From Chloracidobacterium sp. (GTDB lineage: Bacteria > Acidobacteriota > Blastocatellia > Pyrinomonadales > Pyrinomonadaceae), in the NCBI GenBank assembly GCA_016716305.1, contig JADJWP010000002.1, positions 3,293,314-3,357,313 of the forward strand: DNA of 64,000 bases, in the 5' to 3' direction. The notes below the pieces were generated by a model. That model worked only from the letters and a program-made list of their open reading frames with translations, was not told the DNA's origin and did no database searches. Below, piece by piece: positions 34,289 to 42,828 of this stretch (position 1 is its first letter; every line of letters starts with the position of its first letter). The translations under genes were made by a program, and so were the position numbers.

Positions 34289-35143
34289 ATGAAAATCAAT
34301 ACGCTAATACTTGCGATCACGTTCGGAATCTGTGCGGTTGCGACGTCAGCTCAAACCCTGAGCAAGAAATCGATCACACTTGAAGGGGCTCGAACGGTCA
34401 TATCCGGAGCCAAAGCCTTCGCTAAGGCAGCTAATGCACCTGGAGGTGTGATCGCCGTCGTAGATGACGGCGGTAACCTCGTTGCCCTTGAACGCCTCGA
34501 CGGCACCTTCACAGCCGGGGCCAACATCTCAGTCGGCAAGGCAAAGACCGCAGTTATGTTCAAACGGCCGACGAAATTTTTTGAAGACATCATCAAGAAC
34601 GGCCGCACATCGATGGTCGCCTTGCCGGATTTCACACCTCTGCAGGGCGGTGTGCCGATAACGGTCGACGGTCAGATAATTGGCGGCGTCGGTGTCTCCG
34701 GCGCAGCCTCAGCCCAGCAGGATGAAGAACTTGCGATGGCGGGTGCGGCAATGCTCAGCGGCGAAAAGGCATCCTCCGTAACGTTTCTTGACAGCAAAAC
34801 TGTAAACGATGCTTTCGCAAAAGGTGCGGTTCTGAGTGGCGGCACGAATGGCGAGAACTACATGGTTCACGCGAGTCGCCGCGAGAAGGCCGGCCTCGCT
34901 GAGGTGCATGATCTAGATACGGACATCATCTACGTCCTTGACGGAACCGCAACGGTCGTTACAGGTGGAAGCTCAGTCGATCCGAAAACGATCGAGGCCG
35001 GTGAGCACCGCGGTACTTCCATCGAGGGTGGCGAAACACGCCAACTCAAGAAGGGAGATGTGTTGATCGTCCCAAAGGGGACCCCGCATTGGTTCAGACA
35101 AGTAGACGGCACTTTTCTTTACTACGTCGTCAAGGTTAGGTAA
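34289..35143 (+). CDS. Exported GlcG/HbpS-like domain fused to cupin
   Basis: A 284-residue protein from ATG 34,289 (GGAG about eight bases upstream). A signal peptide ends at TSAQT. Residues ~30-165 are a GlcG/HbpS-type domain (GGVIAVVDDGGNLVALERLDG, then GGVPITVDGQIIGGVGVSG), which in HbpS binds heme. A cupin_2-like domain follows (~195-283), with DTDIIYVLDGTATVVTGG and LIVPKGTPHWFR. Export of such a fusion suggests extracytoplasmic small-ligand or heme handling, but substrate is unknown. In-frame residues before 34,289 are non-coding. Confidence 0.85.
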   Translation: MKINTLILAITFGICAVATSAQTLSKKSITLEGARTVISGAKAFAKAANAPGGVIAVVDDGGNLVALERLDGTFTAGANISVGKAKTAVMFKRPTKFFEDIIKNGRTSMVALPDFTPLQGGVPITVDGQIIGGVGVSGAASAQQDEELAMAGAAMLSGEKASSVTFLDSKTVNDAFAKGAVLSGGTNGENYMVHASRREKAGLAEVHDLDTDIIYVLDGTATVVTGGSSVDPKTIEAGEHRGTSIEGGETRQLKKGDVLIVPKGTPHWFRQVDGTFLYYVVKVR

Positions 35144-35232
35144 GAGGTCTGCCCGCAAAATACTCCAAAGAACGCAAAAATGAAACTTCCTTTGCATTCT
35201 GTTTTTTCGCGGGCACGTCTTTGTGAGGATAT

Positions 35233-36843
35233 ATGAAAAGCATTTTTACTATTGCGATCCTATTTCTTGTATTTGGTGCTGTTAAGGCGCAGGATGTTCC
35301 ATCGGGCAAGCCGGAAGCGGCTATCGATCTAACCACGACCGAGGGCGTTCGGCTGGTTGCGGGTCAATGGAAATACAGCGATACGAAGATCGTCGAGACC
35401 ACTTTCAACGCCGCCGGAGCGGACAACCAACCGAGCGGGCCATCTGTGAAAACGTACGACTACACTCCGCACGCGGGAATCGCGAATTTTGACGATTCGG
35501 CATGGGAAAACGTCGCCCCGGACGATCTGGCAAAGCGACGCGGCAATGGCCGCTTGTCATTCAACTGGTATCGCATCAACGTAACCATTCCTGAGCGTTT
35601 GAACGGTTTCTCGACCGCAGGTTCTACGGTCGTATTCCAGACCGCTCTCGATGACTATGCAGAGGTCTGGGTGAACGGCGAACTCTCACGTTCCCTAGGC
35701 CAACGCGGTGGTTCGGTCGTCGCCGGTTGGAATGCCCCGAATCGACTAGTAATTGGCCGCGACGTAAAGCCGGGCGATAAGATCCAGCTGGCGATCTTCG
35801 GCATCAACGGCCCGATCTCGAATCCGCCCACCAATTTTATCTGGATACGCGAAGCAAGACTTGAATTTTACAAGGGTGAAACCACCGGTCCGATCGCGGT
35901 CACGCCGAGCGAGGTAAATGTCGAGGTCGTGCGTCTCGACAACGAGATCAACAAGATCGTCGGGCCAAATCCAAAGGTGTTCAAGTTAGCAGAGGGCTTC
36001 AAATTTACCGAAGGGCCTGTCTGGACAAAGGACGGCCTGCTCTTTAGCGACCCGAATGCTAACACCATCTACAGGTACTCGAAAGACGGAAAGCTCAGTG
36101 TTTTTCGCTCGCCCAGCGGCTACAGCGGCAGCGACATCGCCGCCTATCGTCAGCCCGGGTCAAACGGGATCACCCTCGATCCCCAGGGCAATATTGTCTT
36201 CAACCAGCATGGCAACCGCCGCGTTGTCCGGCTCGAAAAGGACGGCAAGGAAACCGTTGTAGCGGATAAGTTCGAAGGCAAGCGTTTCAACTCGCCTAAC
36301 GATCTGGTCTATCGCTCGGACGGTACGCTTTACTTTACTGATCCGAACTTCGGGCTGCCCAAATTTGGCGATGATCCGAGGAAAGAGTTACCGCATACGG
36401 GTGTTTACTCACTCTACAAAGGCAAGCTACAACTGCTCACGACAGAGTTCACCGGGCCGAACGGCATCGCACTTTCGCCCGATGAGAAATATCTCTACGT
36501 CGGCAACTGGGACGATAATCGCAAGGTGGTTTATCGCTATGAGCTCCAGCCGGACGGCACGGTAAAGAACGGGAAACTGTTTTTCGACTTCACGCCGATC
36601 AAGGGTGAGGACGCTATCGACGGCGTGAAGGTCGACATCGCCGGCAATGTGTATGTTTCGGCGCCTGGCGGGCTGCACATTGTGTCGCCCGAAGGCAAAC
36701 ACCTCGGCACCATAATCGCACCGCAGCATGTTCATAACATGGCGTGGGGCGATGATGATGGGAAGACGCTGTATCTATGTGCACGAAATGGGCTTTATAA
36801 GATTCGGTTGAATGTCAAAGGAGCCGGGCCGAGCCACGATTGA
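35233..36843 (+). CDS. Exported SMP-30/gluconolactonase-like protein
   Basis: A 536-residue protein with a signal peptide ending near AVKAQ. Residues ~30-215 look like a galactose-binding-like beta-sandwich (VWVNGELSRSLGQRGG is typical of such carbohydrate-binding parts). The C-terminal ~290 residues are an SMP-30/gluconolactonase six-bladed propeller with FTEGPVWTKDGLLFSDPN, GSNGITLDPQGNIVF and FNSPNDLVYRSDGTLYFTDP, the last with metal-ligand Asn/Asp residues. It is likely a periplasmic lactonase or related hydrolase acting on sugar lactones. Confidence 0.88.
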   Translation: MKSIFTIAILFLVFGAVKAQDVPSGKPEAAIDLTTTEGVRLVAGQWKYSDTKIVETTFNAAGADNQPSGPSVKTYDYTPHAGIANFDDSAWENVAPDDLAKRRGNGRLSFNWYRINVTIPERLNGFSTAGSTVVFQTALDDYAEVWVNGELSRSLGQRGGSVVAGWNAPNRLVIGRDVKPGDKIQLAIFGINGPISNPPTNFIWIREARLEFYKGETTGPIAVTPSEVNVEVVRLDNEINKIVGPNPKVFKLAEGFKFTEGPVWTKDGLLFSDPNANTIYRYSKDGKLSVFRSPSGYSGSDIAAYRQPGSNGITLDPQGNIVFNQHGNRRVVRLEKDGKETVVADKFEGKRFNSPNDLVYRSDGTLYFTDPNFGLPKFGDDPRKELPHTGVYSLYKGKLQLLTTEFTGPNGIALSPDEKYLYVGNWDDNRKVVYRYELQPDGTVKNGKLFFDFTPIKGEDAIDGVKVDIAGNVYVSAPGGLHIVSPEGKHLGTIIAPQHVHNMAWGDDDGKTLYLCARNGLYKIRLNVKGAGPSHD

Positions 36844-36885
36844 TCGATGTTAATGAAGTTCTTTCTTGGAGCTTGTCTTCTCTGT

Positions 36886-36911
36886 TGGGCGATCACGAAA
36901 CCGATCGCCCA
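36886..36911 (+). terminator. Weak hairpin after SMP-30 gene
   Basis: TGGGCGATC pairs with GATCGCCCA over an eight-base loop, about 43 bases after the stop. There is no clear T-run, so it is a stem-loop of uncertain terminator strength. The rest of 36,844-37,088 shows nothing else. Confidence 0.4.
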
Positions 36912-37088
36912 GCAATCCTAAGGTTTATTACCGCAATTGATATCGATCGCCTTCGATGGCTGATCGGTTTCGCCCCGACGGCCGCGGCTTATCTCTTCTG
37001 AGTATCTGACCCCGTTTGATCACCGCGTTGCCTTTATTCGCAAAGATCGATCACAAATGAGATCTCGATATTCAGACGGAATCCGGAA

Positions 37089-37709
37089 CTAGTTAAAGAC
37101 TTCGGTCTTTAAGACGGCAATCTCTTTCTCAAGGTTTTCAATATGGTCGCGAAGCGGCAGTATCATCTGCTCAACCTCGGCCATCGTGTATCGCGGTGTT
37201 ATATGCTGCGGGCAATTCCAGTCGAACGCCTCGACATGGAGAGTGACCGCACGCTCGATCTTTGCTCTATAGTCGGGCATTTCCAACTCGGCGATGAGGT
37301 CTGGAACTTCGGCCGCCGGCTTGACCTCGGCTTGCACGAGGATCTTAAGGCGAGCTTTATTTGCGTAGTCCATTAGGAACAGTGCCGCTTTCGCATTGGC
37401 AGCGAGGTTTCCGACACTAATGTATTGTAGGTTCCCGCGAAAGTCGGCGAACCCGAGCGTCCGTTCATCCAGGACTTTTAGAAATCCGGGCGGCCCGCCC
37501 CGAAACTGAATATAAGGCTGGCCGTTCTCGCTTACGGTCGCCATGTAAAAACCATCTCGCGATCCGATAAAATCAGTTTCCGCATCCGATAGGCCGTTAA
37601 AATCAGGTTCACCGCCTTCAAATCGTTCGAGCTTCTTTCTCGAGCCATAACGCTCCTGCGCGAGCTTTACGCTCGGCGTGAACGTAAGGTCATAGAACTT
37701 GTGTGACAT
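37089..37709 (-). CDS. Pyridoxamine 5'-phosphate oxidase family protein
   Basis: A 206-residue split-barrel flavoprotein of the PNPOx-like group: FIGSRDGFYMATVSENGQPYIQFRGGPPGFLKVLD is the FMN-binding area (quoted over residues ~47-83 by segments), then FADFRGNLQYISVGNL and ALFLMDYANKARLKI. The C-terminus adds a short coiled coil (MILPLRDHIENLEKEIA). Members bind FMN or F420; a role in detoxification or cofactor oxidation is possible. No ECF-type promoter was seen upstream. Confidence 0.85.
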   Translation of the reverse strand: MSHKFYDLTFTPSVKLAQERYGSRKKLERFEGGEPDFNGLSDAETDFIGSRDGFYMATVSENGQPYIQFRGGPPGFLKVLDERTLGFADFRGNLQYISVGNLAANAKAALFLMDYANKARLKILVQAEVKPAAEVPDLIAELEMPDYRAKIERAVTLHVEAFDWNCPQHITPRYTMAEVEQMILPLRDHIENLEKEIAVLKTEVFN

Positions 37710-37770
37710 TTTGTAACCCCTCTACTGCATGATACGACAGTTGTCGCCAAACGATCGATAAAGCCAAAAA

Positions 37771-37799
37771 TGACGCCCGGATGATCGCACCGGGCGTCA
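37771..37799 (-). terminator. Intrinsic terminator after the first ECF sigma gene
   Basis: TGACGCCCGG pairs with CCGGGCGTCA around a nine-base loop. Read on the minus strand, it is followed by TTTTTGG, as expected for the end of the sigma factor gene that stops at 37,835. Confidence 0.88.
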
Positions 37800-37834
37800 A
37801 GTATTTCGGAGGATAATATAAGAACGAAACGAGT

Positions 37835-38383
37835 TTACGCGACCGCTGCGAGACCTGGGGTTCTGATGCCGTATTCTCGGGCGACCCCTGCGAGAGACTT
37901 TTTCAATTGCGTCCTGGCTCGACTGAGACGCGACATGACCGTCCCGATCGGTATATCCAGGATCTGTGCGACCTCTTTGTAATCAAATTCGTGAACGTCA
38001 GCCAGCAACACGACCGATCGATAATGGTCTGATAGCTTGTCAAGCGCGTTAATAACCTCTTCATCGGTGAGATGCTCCGGGACTGAGGGCCTTGCGGTCG
38101 AGAACTCAAACAGGAGTTCGTCGGCTTCCTGAAAGTACTTTGCCTGCGTGAACTGCTTTCGTCGATGGTGATCGTACTTGTTGAACAGGATCTTGTAGAG
38201 CCACGCACGGCAATTCGTGCCGGGTTCATAATGTGCAAAGGATTTCCATGCCTGCATATAGGTTTCCTGAACAAGGTCGTCAGCCTCAGTTTCACTTCTT
38301 GTTAGCCGCTTTGCCGTTCGGTATAGGTCGTCGATATGCTGCATCGCTTCCGCTTCAAAAATTTCTGCCGCTATCTTGGTCAT
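37835..38383 (-). CDS. ECF-type RNA polymerase sigma factor
   Basis: A 182-residue ECF sigma factor from ATG 38,383, preceded by AGGAG. Region 2 is at ~12-75 (EADDLVQETYMQAWKSF, with the -10 recognition helix), and region 4 at ~118-170 (LSDHYRSVVLLADVHEFDYKEVAQILDIPIGTVMSRLSRAR). No anti-sigma gene is next to it on the minus strand, although the second sigma operon lies about 1.6 kb away. An intrinsic terminator ends it. Its target promoters are unknown; no GGAATAA site was seen in front of it. Confidence 0.93.
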   Translation of the reverse strand: MTKIAAEIFEAEAMQHIDDLYRTAKRLTRSETEADDLVQETYMQAWKSFAHYEPGTNCRAWLYKILFNKYDHHRRKQFTQAKYFQEADELLFEFSTARPSVPEHLTDEEVINALDKLSDHYRSVVLLADVHEFDYKEVAQILDIPIGTVMSRLSRARTQLKKSLAGVAREYGIRTPGLAAVA

Positions 38384-38485
38384 ATGGTTGCTCCTAAGAT
38401 TGATGAAAAATTGCCGCTCACAACCATTTGTCGCGCGGGCTCGCAAATCCTTACATGTTTTTTTCGATTTTCTTTGAGGCGAGAA

Positions 38486-38517
38486 AAAGGGATGAAACTG
38501 CGCTGTTTCATCCCTTT
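38486..38517 (-). terminator. Intrinsic terminator after ndh
   Basis: AAAGGGATGAAAC and GTTTCATCCCTTT form a 13-bp stem around a six-base loop. On the minus strand the stem is followed by a T-run, 23 bases after the NDH-2 stop. Confidence 0.9.
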
Positions 38518-38539
38518 AGATTGAGCGACAATCGCCCGT

Positions 38540-39868
38540 TTACCTTGCGGTTGCCGTGTAGGTCCTGACTGAAGGCGGCAGCTCTTCACTAGATACGCTC
38601 GGAGCTCGCAGCGTGAGAAATTGCACCGGATCTTTCGTGAAGATCAGATCCAGCGTCCAATCGAGCGCGACGCGCAGTTTCTTTTCAAATCTGGGCAGCT
38701 TCATCAGGTAGATCGTCCGCCATAGCCACCAAGCGATAAAACCCGAGAAGTTCACGCCTAAGATCTGCGCGACTCCTGTTCTGCGGCCAAGTGCTGCGAG
38801 TTGACCGATCGTTTCGAATACGAACGGCTTCATCTTTCCTCCGCGGATAGAGGCTTTAATGTTGTGGGCAAGCACCTTGCCCTGGCGAATTGCGTGCTGC
38901 GCGGTCGGAGGGTAGGGTCGCCCGTTTTTCGGATCGACTATCGAGGCGCTATCGCCAACGGCCCAGATGCCCTCATATCCGGGCACAGCCATGAAAGCAT
39001 CCGCACATATCTTGCCCCGGTCCTTTTCACACGGCAGTGCTTCAAGCAAAGGGTTTGGGGCCGTTCCCGCCGTCCAGATCAGCGTGTTCGTTACGATCCG
39101 CGTGCCGTCGCTTAGCCTTACGAGGTTACCGTCAACCTCTGATACCTTTGTGTTCGAGTGGATCTCAACGCCTCTCGCCGCGAGCTTCTTCGCGGCATAT
39201 TTGCCGAGCTTATCGCTTAGCTCGGGCAGGATCGTGTCGCCAGCGTGTACGAGCACAACGCGCAGCATACCCTTGGTCAAATTCGGGTAAAACTTCAGTG
39301 CCTCGTGAAGGAAATCATTGACCCCGGCGATCGTTTCGACACCGGCAAATCCGCCGCCGGCCACGACAAAGTTGATCAGTGGCTCACGGACCTTCGGGCA
39401 ACATTCGAAATCGGCCTCTTCGAGATTTGAGATCATGTGGTTTCTCAAATAGATCGCGTCGCCGAGCGATTTCATCGTCAGCGCGGTTTCCTCGAGGCCT
39501 TTATTGCCGTAGAAATTGGTGATCGAACCAAGCGACAGCACCAAATGGTCGTAAGGCAATTGGTGATGGTGATGTTCCTTTCCGTGTGAAACGTGTACGA
39601 TCCTGGAATCGACGTCGATACTCTCGACATTCCCGTTGAAGATCTTTACCCGTTTCAACAGCTTTCTGACCGGGCTCACGATATGAGTGATGTCCAGGTC
39701 GCTTGCTGCGACCTCGTGAAGCATCGGCGTAAACAAAAAGAAGTTCTCACGATTTATCAGCGTGACCTCGATGTCCGGATCACGCGCAAGTGTTTTTTCG
39801 AGATTCAGCGCCGTATAAAGGCCGCCAAATCCGCTTCCTAAGATGAGAATGTTAGTTTTCCGTTTCAT
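38540..39868 (-). CDS. ndh: NAD(P)/FAD oxidoreductase, type II NADH dehydrogenase-like
   Basis: A 442-residue NDH-2-type flavoprotein. The FAD-binding ILGSGFGGLYTAL (8-20) opens it; the second nucleotide-binding site FVVAGGGFAGVETIAG lies at ~168-183, and GYEGIWAVGDSASI (~298-311) is the FAD-proximal motif. The C-terminus holds amphipathic segments (SGFIAWWLWRTIYLMKLP) that associate with the membrane. It oxidises NADH and reduces quinone without proton pumping. A minus-strand GGAATAA-N16-GAT element lies about 45 bases upstream, facing away from the ECF operon. Confidence 0.9.
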   Translation of the reverse strand: MKRKTNILILGSGFGGLYTALNLEKTLARDPDIEVTLINRENFFLFTPMLHEVAASDLDITHIVSPVRKLLKRVKIFNGNVESIDVDSRIVHVSHGKEHHHHQLPYDHLVLSLGSITNFYGNKGLEETALTMKSLGDAIYLRNHMISNLEEADFECCPKVREPLINFVVAGGGFAGVETIAGVNDFLHEALKFYPNLTKGMLRVVLVHAGDTILPELSDKLGKYAAKKLAARGVEIHSNTKVSEVDGNLVRLSDGTRIVTNTLIWTAGTAPNPLLEALPCEKDRGKICADAFMAVPGYEGIWAVGDSASIVDPKNGRPYPPTAQHAIRQGKVLAHNIKASIRGGKMKPFVFETIGQLAALGRRTGVAQILGVNFSGFIAWWLWRTIYLMKLPRFEKKLRVALDWTLDLIFTKDPVQFLTLRAPSVSSEELPPSVRTYTATAR

Positions 39869-39911
39869 GGTCGCCTACGAACACCTCGCTTCGAGCAGCG
39901 TTCCAAAAACA

Positions 39912-39937
39912 ATCGCGACGGCGGCGTAGTTTATTCC
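39912..39937 (-). promoter_or_regulatory. ECF-type promoter for ndh, GGAATAA-N16-GAT
   Basis: Minus-strand GGAATAA at 39,937-39,931 and GAT at 39,914-39,912, with exactly 16 bases between. Predicted start lies about 37 bases before the NDH-2 start. It is divergent from the sigma-operon site at 39,951. Confidence 0.68.
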
Positions 39938-39950
39938 GTTACGGAACATT

Positions 39951-39976
39951 GGAATAAAACCGCATCCTGGTCTGAT
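39951..39976 (+). promoter_or_regulatory. ECF-type promoter for the sigma operon, GGAATAA-N16-GAT
   Basis: GGAATAA at 39,951-39,957 and GAT at 39,974-39,976. It precedes the small gene at 40,022 and the sigma/anti-sigma pair, which is the expected place for autoregulation. Confidence 0.7.
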
Positions 39977-40021
39977 AAAAGAGATGAAATTAGCCGAAGG
40001 GGCGTAGAGGAGTGCGAAACA

Positions 40022-40234
40022 ATGACAAAATACTCGAGCGTTGGGTCAGGATTTAAGCAGATGTCTTCGCGAAACCGGATCTTCGATGTCGAGCCTTTCT
40101 CACGAAAGGAGCAAATGTCGTTGACGGAGGTGCGCGACGGCTTGCGTCTAAAGCGAGCATTGAAGCGGGCTATTGGCCGAGATTCGGCCCCTCAGCGACT
40201 TGTTGATTCCATACTGAGCATGATCAGGGAATGA
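40022..40234 (+). CDS. Small basic protein preceding the ECF sigma gene
   Basis: A 70-residue basic protein that I do not recognise. Its C-terminal half (LRLKRALKRAIGRDSAPQRL) resembles the end segment seen in small anti-sigma-type proteins, but there are no cysteines. It is preceded by an ECF-type promoter and ends four bases before the sigma gene start, so it is plausible as the first cistron of the operon. It could also be leader RNA that happens to be open. Confidence 0.5.
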   Translation: MTKYSSVGSGFKQMSSRNRIFDVEPFSRKEQMSLTEVRDGLRLKRALKRAIGRDSAPQRLVDSILSMIRE

Positions 40235-40238
40235 CAAT

Positions 40239-40904
40239 ATGGGCTCGGAAGCCGTATCATTTACGATTCAGAATACGAAGATGGAGACCGGCGAAGCATT
40301 GGCACCGCAAGCCGAACGTACGCGTCCGAACATCGATCCTTCTCGCTGGATCGACGACCATGGCGACGTTCTCTTTCGTTTTGCCTTCGTGAGGCTTCGC
40401 AACGAAGCCGCGGCGGAAGATCTCGTTCAGGAAACGCTCTTGTCGGCCATCCAATCGCTTGAGAGGTACGCCGGTAACTCATCGGAAAGGACTTGGCTGA
40501 TCGGGATATTGAAGCACAAGCTTATCGATCATTACAGGAAGAACAGTAAAGAAGTAAACCTGGCCGACGATGAAGAGGATCTTTCCGACCTGGATGGTTT
40601 TTTTTCCCGGCCCGACAAATGGGATGGCCATTGGGTGGTCGCGCTAAGGCCGGTCGATCCTGAACAGTCGCCTGATCAAGCGATAGAGAAAAGCGAGTTT
40701 TGGGGAGTGATGAACCGGTGTCTTTCGGCCTTGCCTGATCGTGTGGCAAGTGTTTTTGCACTGCGTGAAATGGACGGGATGTCAAGCGAGGATATTTGCA
40801 GCGCAATGGGCCTTTCACCAAGTAACTTTTGGGTTATCATGCATAGAGCCCGCATGCAGCTCCGGCGCTGTATCGAAATAAAATGGTTCAAGCATCCGGT
40901 CTAG
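40239..40904 (+). CDS. ECF-type RNA polymerase sigma factor
   Basis: A 221-residue ECF sigma factor. Region 2 includes ALVRLRNEAAAEDLVQETLL-like sequence (residues ~50-75, real text FVRLRNEAAAEDLVQETLL), and region 4 is at ~155-210 (LPDRVASVFALREMDGMSSEDICSAMGLSPSN). A long acidic linker joins them (DDEEDLSDLDG). The start ATG 40,239 has AGGGA nine bases before. A zinc-finger anti-sigma gene follows after six bases. I infer that this sigma reads the GGAATAA-N16-GAT sites, because one lies before its own operon. Confidence 0.93.
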   Translation: MGSEAVSFTIQNTKMETGEALAPQAERTRPNIDPSRWIDDHGDVLFRFAFVRLRNEAAAEDLVQETLLSAIQSLERYAGNSSERTWLIGILKHKLIDHYRKNSKEVNLADDEEDLSDLDGFFSRPDKWDGHWVVALRPVDPEQSPDQAIEKSEFWGVMNRCLSALPDRVASVFALREMDGMSSEDICSAMGLSPSNFWVIMHRARMQLRRCIEIKWFKHPV

Positions 40905-40910
40905 TATGTA

Positions 40911-41225
40911 ATGAAAGAAGCTAAAGTAAAACATACCAGGTTCAACGTCCTTCTCTGGCGGAAATTGCCGCCGTGCCGGGAAATTGTCAAGATCATCACC
41001 GCGTCGATGGATGCCAAACTTTCGTGGCGCGAATGGGTACTGATGAAGCTGCATCTGCTTTCATGTGATCCGTGTGTCAATTTTCTGAAACAGATAAACT
41101 TTATTCGAACAGCTCTTGATCACAGCGACGAAGGAATGGATGATGCCCTCCAGCACATTTCGCTTAGTCACGCCGCACGTGAGCGGATGAAGGATGCCCT
41201 CGATTCTGCCAATACTGCCTCGTAG
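40911..41225 (+). CDS. Zinc-binding anti-sigma factor (zf-HC2 type)
   Basis: A 104-residue protein carrying the anti-sigma zinc motif: CREIVKIITASMDAKLS, then HLLSCDPC (H-x3-C-x2-C), with the long helix that binds the ECF factor. There is no transmembrane segment, so it is a soluble ZAS-type regulator, as in redox-responsive ChrR/RsrA systems. It follows its sigma factor by six bases. Sensing of oxidation is plausible, because zinc cysteines often act this way, but is not shown. Confidence 0.87.
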   Translation: MKEAKVKHTRFNVLLWRKLPPCREIVKIITASMDAKLSWREWVLMKLHLLSCDPCVNFLKQINFIRTALDHSDEGMDDALQHISLSHAARERMKDALDSANTAS

Positions 41226-41231
41226 TTAGAT

Positions 41232-41257
41232 GGAATAATTCCCGCCCAAGAGTGGAT
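41232..41257 (+). promoter_or_regulatory. ECF-type promoter, GGAATAA-N16-GAT
   Basis: GGAATAA at 41,232-41,238 and GAT at 41,255-41,257. The expected start, near 41,264, favours ATG 41,296 over GTG 41,269 for the subtilase gene. Confidence 0.68.
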
Positions 41258-41295
41258 TTGCCATAGTTGTGCGCATCGCGTGCGCATCACTGATT

Positions 41296-42744
41296 ATGGC
41301 GACTTCTACATTCACTGAAACTCATCATCACCAGCATTCACAAAACCGATTTTCGGTGATCCCGACGGCTGAAAGACTGGGTGCCAGCCCGAAATACAAC
41401 GGCCGTGGCGTTACGATAGCATTCCTTGATTCCGGATTTTACCCTCATCCCGACATCGCTGATCGGATCGTCGCGTTTCATGACATTCACGGCGAGGAAA
41501 ATAGATGCGACGCAGCCGCTGAGCCACAACCTCATCAATGGCATGGAACCCAGACGGTCGTTGCATGCGCGGGGGACGGACGGCTGTCGGACGGGATCTA
41601 CCGTGGTCTGGCAGATCAAGCCGATCTCGTTTTGGTGAAAGTCGCACAGCAAGGCCGCATAACTGATGATTCGATCGAAAAAGGCCTTCAATGGGTGATC
41701 GACAATCGAGAAAAATACGGAATACGAATTCTTAATATTTCGCTCGGCGGCGACATCGATGCCATGACGAATGATAGTCGGATCGATCGGCTGGCTGAAG
41801 AGTTGGTGGAAATGGGCGTCGTTGTCACTGTCGCTGCCGGCAATTCGGCGGAAACACATCCGATCCCGCCGGCAAACGCGCCGTCGGTCATTACCGTTGG
41901 CGGTTACACCGATCAAAACCGGTTTGATCCAAATGCGTTCGATCTTTATCACTCAAGCTTTGGCCCGACCGCTGACAGGATCGTCAAGCCCGAGATCATC
42001 GCACCTGCGATGTACGTTGCTGCACCAATACTGCCGAGAACTAATGACTATCATGTTGCGGAATTGCTCTCGATGCTGGCAGCAGCACCTGATTATTCGT
42101 TTCGGCCATTGGTCCAAGAGTATTGGATCGAAGCAGGTCTCAATGCTGATGTTTTGAACATGGACGATGAGGCCGTGCGAAAGATCGTCGGCTATGGCTT
42201 ACAAAGGCGAAAGGTCGTTGCGACGCACTATCAGCACGTAGATGGGACTTCGTTCGCCGCACCAGTCACCGCATCGGTCGTCGCGCAGATGCTTGAGGCC
42301 AACCCGGATCTTTTGCCCGCCGCGGTAAAGAATATTCTCATTACAACGGCCGAACGGATAAAGAACTCATCGGCGATCAGGCAGGGCTACGGCGTAATAA
42401 ATGCAAAAAAAGCCGTTGACCTCGCTGAAGCCGAAAAGCACCATTTTGATCCAAATGTTCACCACCCGCCACGGCGAAATGGAGCATCTCTTCGCTTCTC
42501 GTTCCACGACGACAGTGCCAGATCGGTCAACCTCGTCGGTGACTTTAATGGCTGGGATCCTTCAGGCGTGTCCCTAGAGAGGTCATCGAACGGCTTCTGG
42601 TACGCGACGATATCCGCCGAACATAAAACTCGATACAGATATAAGTTCCTTATTGATGGCCATCGCTGGGTCGAAGACCCGACTCATGGAATGAAGGAAG
42701 AGGACGGCTTCGGAGGTTTTCATTCGATTCTCGACGTCAACTGA
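41296..42744 (+). CDS. Subtilase (S8 peptidase) fused to CBM48-like domain
   Basis: A 482-residue protein without a signal peptide, from ATG 41,296. The catalytic triad is visible: Asp in IAFLDSGFYPHPD (~45), His in QWHGTQTVV (~85) and Ser in GTSFAAP (~318); the oxyanion Asn is in VAAGNS. The C-terminal ~85 residues (LVGDFNGWDPSGVSLER, then TRYRYKFLIDGHRWVEDP) are an isoamylase-N/AMPK-type glycogen-binding (CBM48) fold. A cytoplasmic, glycogen-targeted protease would be unusual. It lies under a predicted ECF promoter. Confidence 0.88.
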   Translation: MATSTFTETHHHQHSQNRFSVIPTAERLGASPKYNGRGVTIAFLDSGFYPHPDIADRIVAFHDIHGEENRCDAAAEPQPHQWHGTQTVVACAGDGRLSDGIYRGLADQADLVLVKVAQQGRITDDSIEKGLQWVIDNREKYGIRILNISLGGDIDAMTNDSRIDRLAEELVEMGVVVTVAAGNSAETHPIPPANAPSVITVGGYTDQNRFDPNAFDLYHSSFGPTADRIVKPEIIAPAMYVAAPILPRTNDYHVAELLSMLAAAPDYSFRPLVQEYWIEAGLNADVLNMDDEAVRKIVGYGLQRRKVVATHYQHVDGTSFAAPVTASVVAQMLEANPDLLPAAVKNILITTAERIKNSSAIRQGYGVINAKKAVDLAEAEKHHFDPNVHHPPRRNGASLRFSFHDDSARSVNLVGDFNGWDPSGVSLERSSNGFWYATISAEHKTRYRYKFLIDGHRWVEDPTHGMKEEDGFGGFHSILDVN

Positions 42745-42783
42745 GAATACGCCCCAACGCATACTCGATACGAACTCGAAGGT

Positions 42784-42809
42784 GGAATAAAAAAGTCAGG
42801 AACTTTGAT
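42784..42809 (+). promoter_or_regulatory. ECF-type promoter, GGAATAA-N16-GAT
   Basis: GGAATAA at 42,784-42,790 and GAT at 42,807-42,809, placing the start near 42,816 and supporting ATG 42,829 for the aquaporin gene. Confidence 0.68.
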
Positions 42810-42828
42810 TTCAAAATGCGAGATCAAG

